A DNA stretch of 64,000 bases, taken from Serratia symbiotica. Lineage in GTDB: Bacteria; Pseudomonadota; Gammaproteobacteria; Enterobacterales; Enterobacteriaceae. Below, piece by piece: positions 63,115 to 64,000 of the stretch. How positions within the stretch are numbered: the first letter of the stretch is position 1; each line of letters starts with the position of its first letter. The position numbers were made by a program, and so were the translations under genes. Under the pieces are notes generated by a model, which saw nothing but the letters and a program-made list of their open reading frames with translations, did not search any database and was not told the origin of the DNA. The stretch covers positions 586,318 to 650,317 of the forward strand of contig LN890288.1 in assembly GCA_900016775.1 (NCBI GenBank). The letters run 5' to 3'.

Positions 63115-63906
63115 ATGATTATTTCAATTAAAACATTTAATGATATTCAAAAAATGCGAATAGCTGGTAAATTAGCTGCTGAGGTATTAGAAATTATTGA
63201 ACCATATGTTAGACCTGGTATTACTACTAATCAATTAAATAATATTTGTCATGAATATATAACACAAGAACAAAATGCTATTTCTGCTTGTTTAGGGTAT
63301 TATGGTTATCCAAAATCTGTTTGCATTTCAGTAAATGAAGTTGTTTGTCATGGTATTCCTAGTGAAAAAAAAATTTTAAAAGATGGTGATATTGTTAATA
63401 TTGATGTAACAGTTATTAAAAATGGTTTTCATGGTGATACTTCAAAAATGTTTATTGTTGGTAATGTATCTATTTTAGGAAAACGTTTGTGTCGTATTGC
63501 TCAAGAAAGTCTTTATTTAGCTTTAAAAATGATTAAACCAGGTATTCATTTAAGTTTATTAGGTAAAAATATTCAAAAATTTGTAGAATCTGAAAATTTT
63601 TCTGTAGTACGTGATTATTGTGGACATGGTATTGGTGAAAAATTTCATGAAGAACCACAAGTATTACATTATGATAATAATGATACAGGTATAATTTTAA
63701 AACAAGGAATGGCATTTACTATTGAACCTATGGTTAATGCTGGTAATTATCATATTCGTATTATGAAAGACGGATGGACAGTTAAAACAAAAGATCATAG
63801 TTTATCAGCTCAATATGAGCATACTATTGTAGTAACAGATAATGGTTGTGAAATAATGACATTACGTAACGATGATACTATTCCTAAAATTATTGTAAAT
63901 ATATAA
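63115..63906 (+). CDS. map: Methionine aminopeptidase type I
   Basis: 263 residues (E. coli 264). The pita-bread metal ligands lie in VNIDVTVI, HGDTSKMF, YCGHGIGEKFHEEP, TIEPMVN and QYEHTIVV. It removes the initiator Met from nascent proteins. It is divergent from rpsB, the conserved E. coli arrangement; glnD, next to it there, is not seen before the window ends. Confidence 0.97.
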   Translation: MIISIKTFNDIQKMRIAGKLAAEVLEIIEPYVRPGITTNQLNNICHEYITQEQNAISACLGYYGYPKSVCISVNEVVCHGIPSEKKILKDGDIVNIDVTVIKNGFHGDTSKMFIVGNVSILGKRLCRIAQESLYLALKMIKPGIHLSLLGKNIQKFVESENFSVVRDYCGHGIGEKFHEEPQVLHYDNNDTGIILKQGMAFTIEPMVNAGNYHIRIMKDGWTVKTKDHSLSAQYEHTIVVTDNGCEIMTLRNDDTIPKIIVNI

Positions 63907-64000
63907 AATGAATATTTTTAAATAAAATATATAAATAATTTAAAAAATATATTAATTATATAATTTATTTATTTTTAGTTATCTTCATAATAATAACAAA

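Overview
The window is a piece of a very AT-rich, strongly reduced genome of an Enterobacterales (gammaproteobacterial) obligate intracellular symbiont. Almost every protein is a close full-length relative of an Escherichia coli protein, and gene order follows E. coli in long blocks (rplU-rpmA-obgE-greA-rlmE-ftsH-glmM; map/rpsB-tsf-pyrH-frr-dxr-uppS-cdsA-bamA-skp-lpxD-fabZ-lpxA-lpxB-dnaE-accA-tilS; ftsK-lolA; groES-groEL-efp). Genes known from those E. coli neighbourhoods have dropped out (dacB, yhbY, folP, secG, rseP, rnhB, bioF, bioC, tamA). Spacers are nearly pure A/T and reach 3.3 kb, and no mobile elements, prophage or CRISPR are visible. I cannot name the species. The biotin genes and a lysine importer would fit a symbiont that supplies vitamins to a host, for example a blood feeder, but that is inference.

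Layout. 1-560: dsbA, cut by the window edge. 705-6025: one complete rRNA operon on the minus strand (16S, tRNA-Ile, tRNA-Ala, 23S, 5S) with promoter, boxA and processing stems, preceded by gmhB. 7248-15430: plus-strand ribosomal protein, GTPase, transcription-factor, rRNA methylase, protease and glmM block, then smrB. 16347-28684: minus-strand plsC, bioD, bioB, a shortened tamB, apbE and aspS, separated by long eroded spacers. 28685-31970: 3.3 kb with no convincing gene. 31971-39693: tusA, lysP, lolA, an FtsK reduced to its membrane domain, tRNA-Ser, gapA, rnfH, nfuA, murJ. 40073-42868: groES-groEL and efp. 42920-62774: tRNA-fMet, tilS, accA, dnaE, the lipid A genes, skp, bamA, cdsA, uppS, dxr, frr, pyrH, tsf, rpsB. 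63115-63906: map, divergent from rpsB.

Functional picture. The cell keeps a Gram-negative envelope: lipid A synthesis (lpxA/B/D), heptose (gmhB), undecaprenyl phosphate and MEP isoprenoids (uppS, dxr), lipid II flippase (murJ), lipoprotein and outer-membrane protein delivery (lolA, skp, bamA, part of tamB) and periplasmic disulfide formation (dsbA). It keeps translation quality functions (smrB, efp, tilS, tusA, rlmE, obgE), iron-sulfur delivery (nfuA) and the biotin synthase that depends on such clusters. Regulation is mostly stripped, but two sigma-32 type heat-shock promoters survive with identical geometry, in front of groES-groEL and in front of rlmE-ftsH. No previously undescribed system is evident; the most interesting signals are the hybrid rRNA operon junction, the domain-level truncations (FtsK, TamB), the surviving heat-shock promoters and several long perfect hairpins in otherwise featureless A/T spacers.
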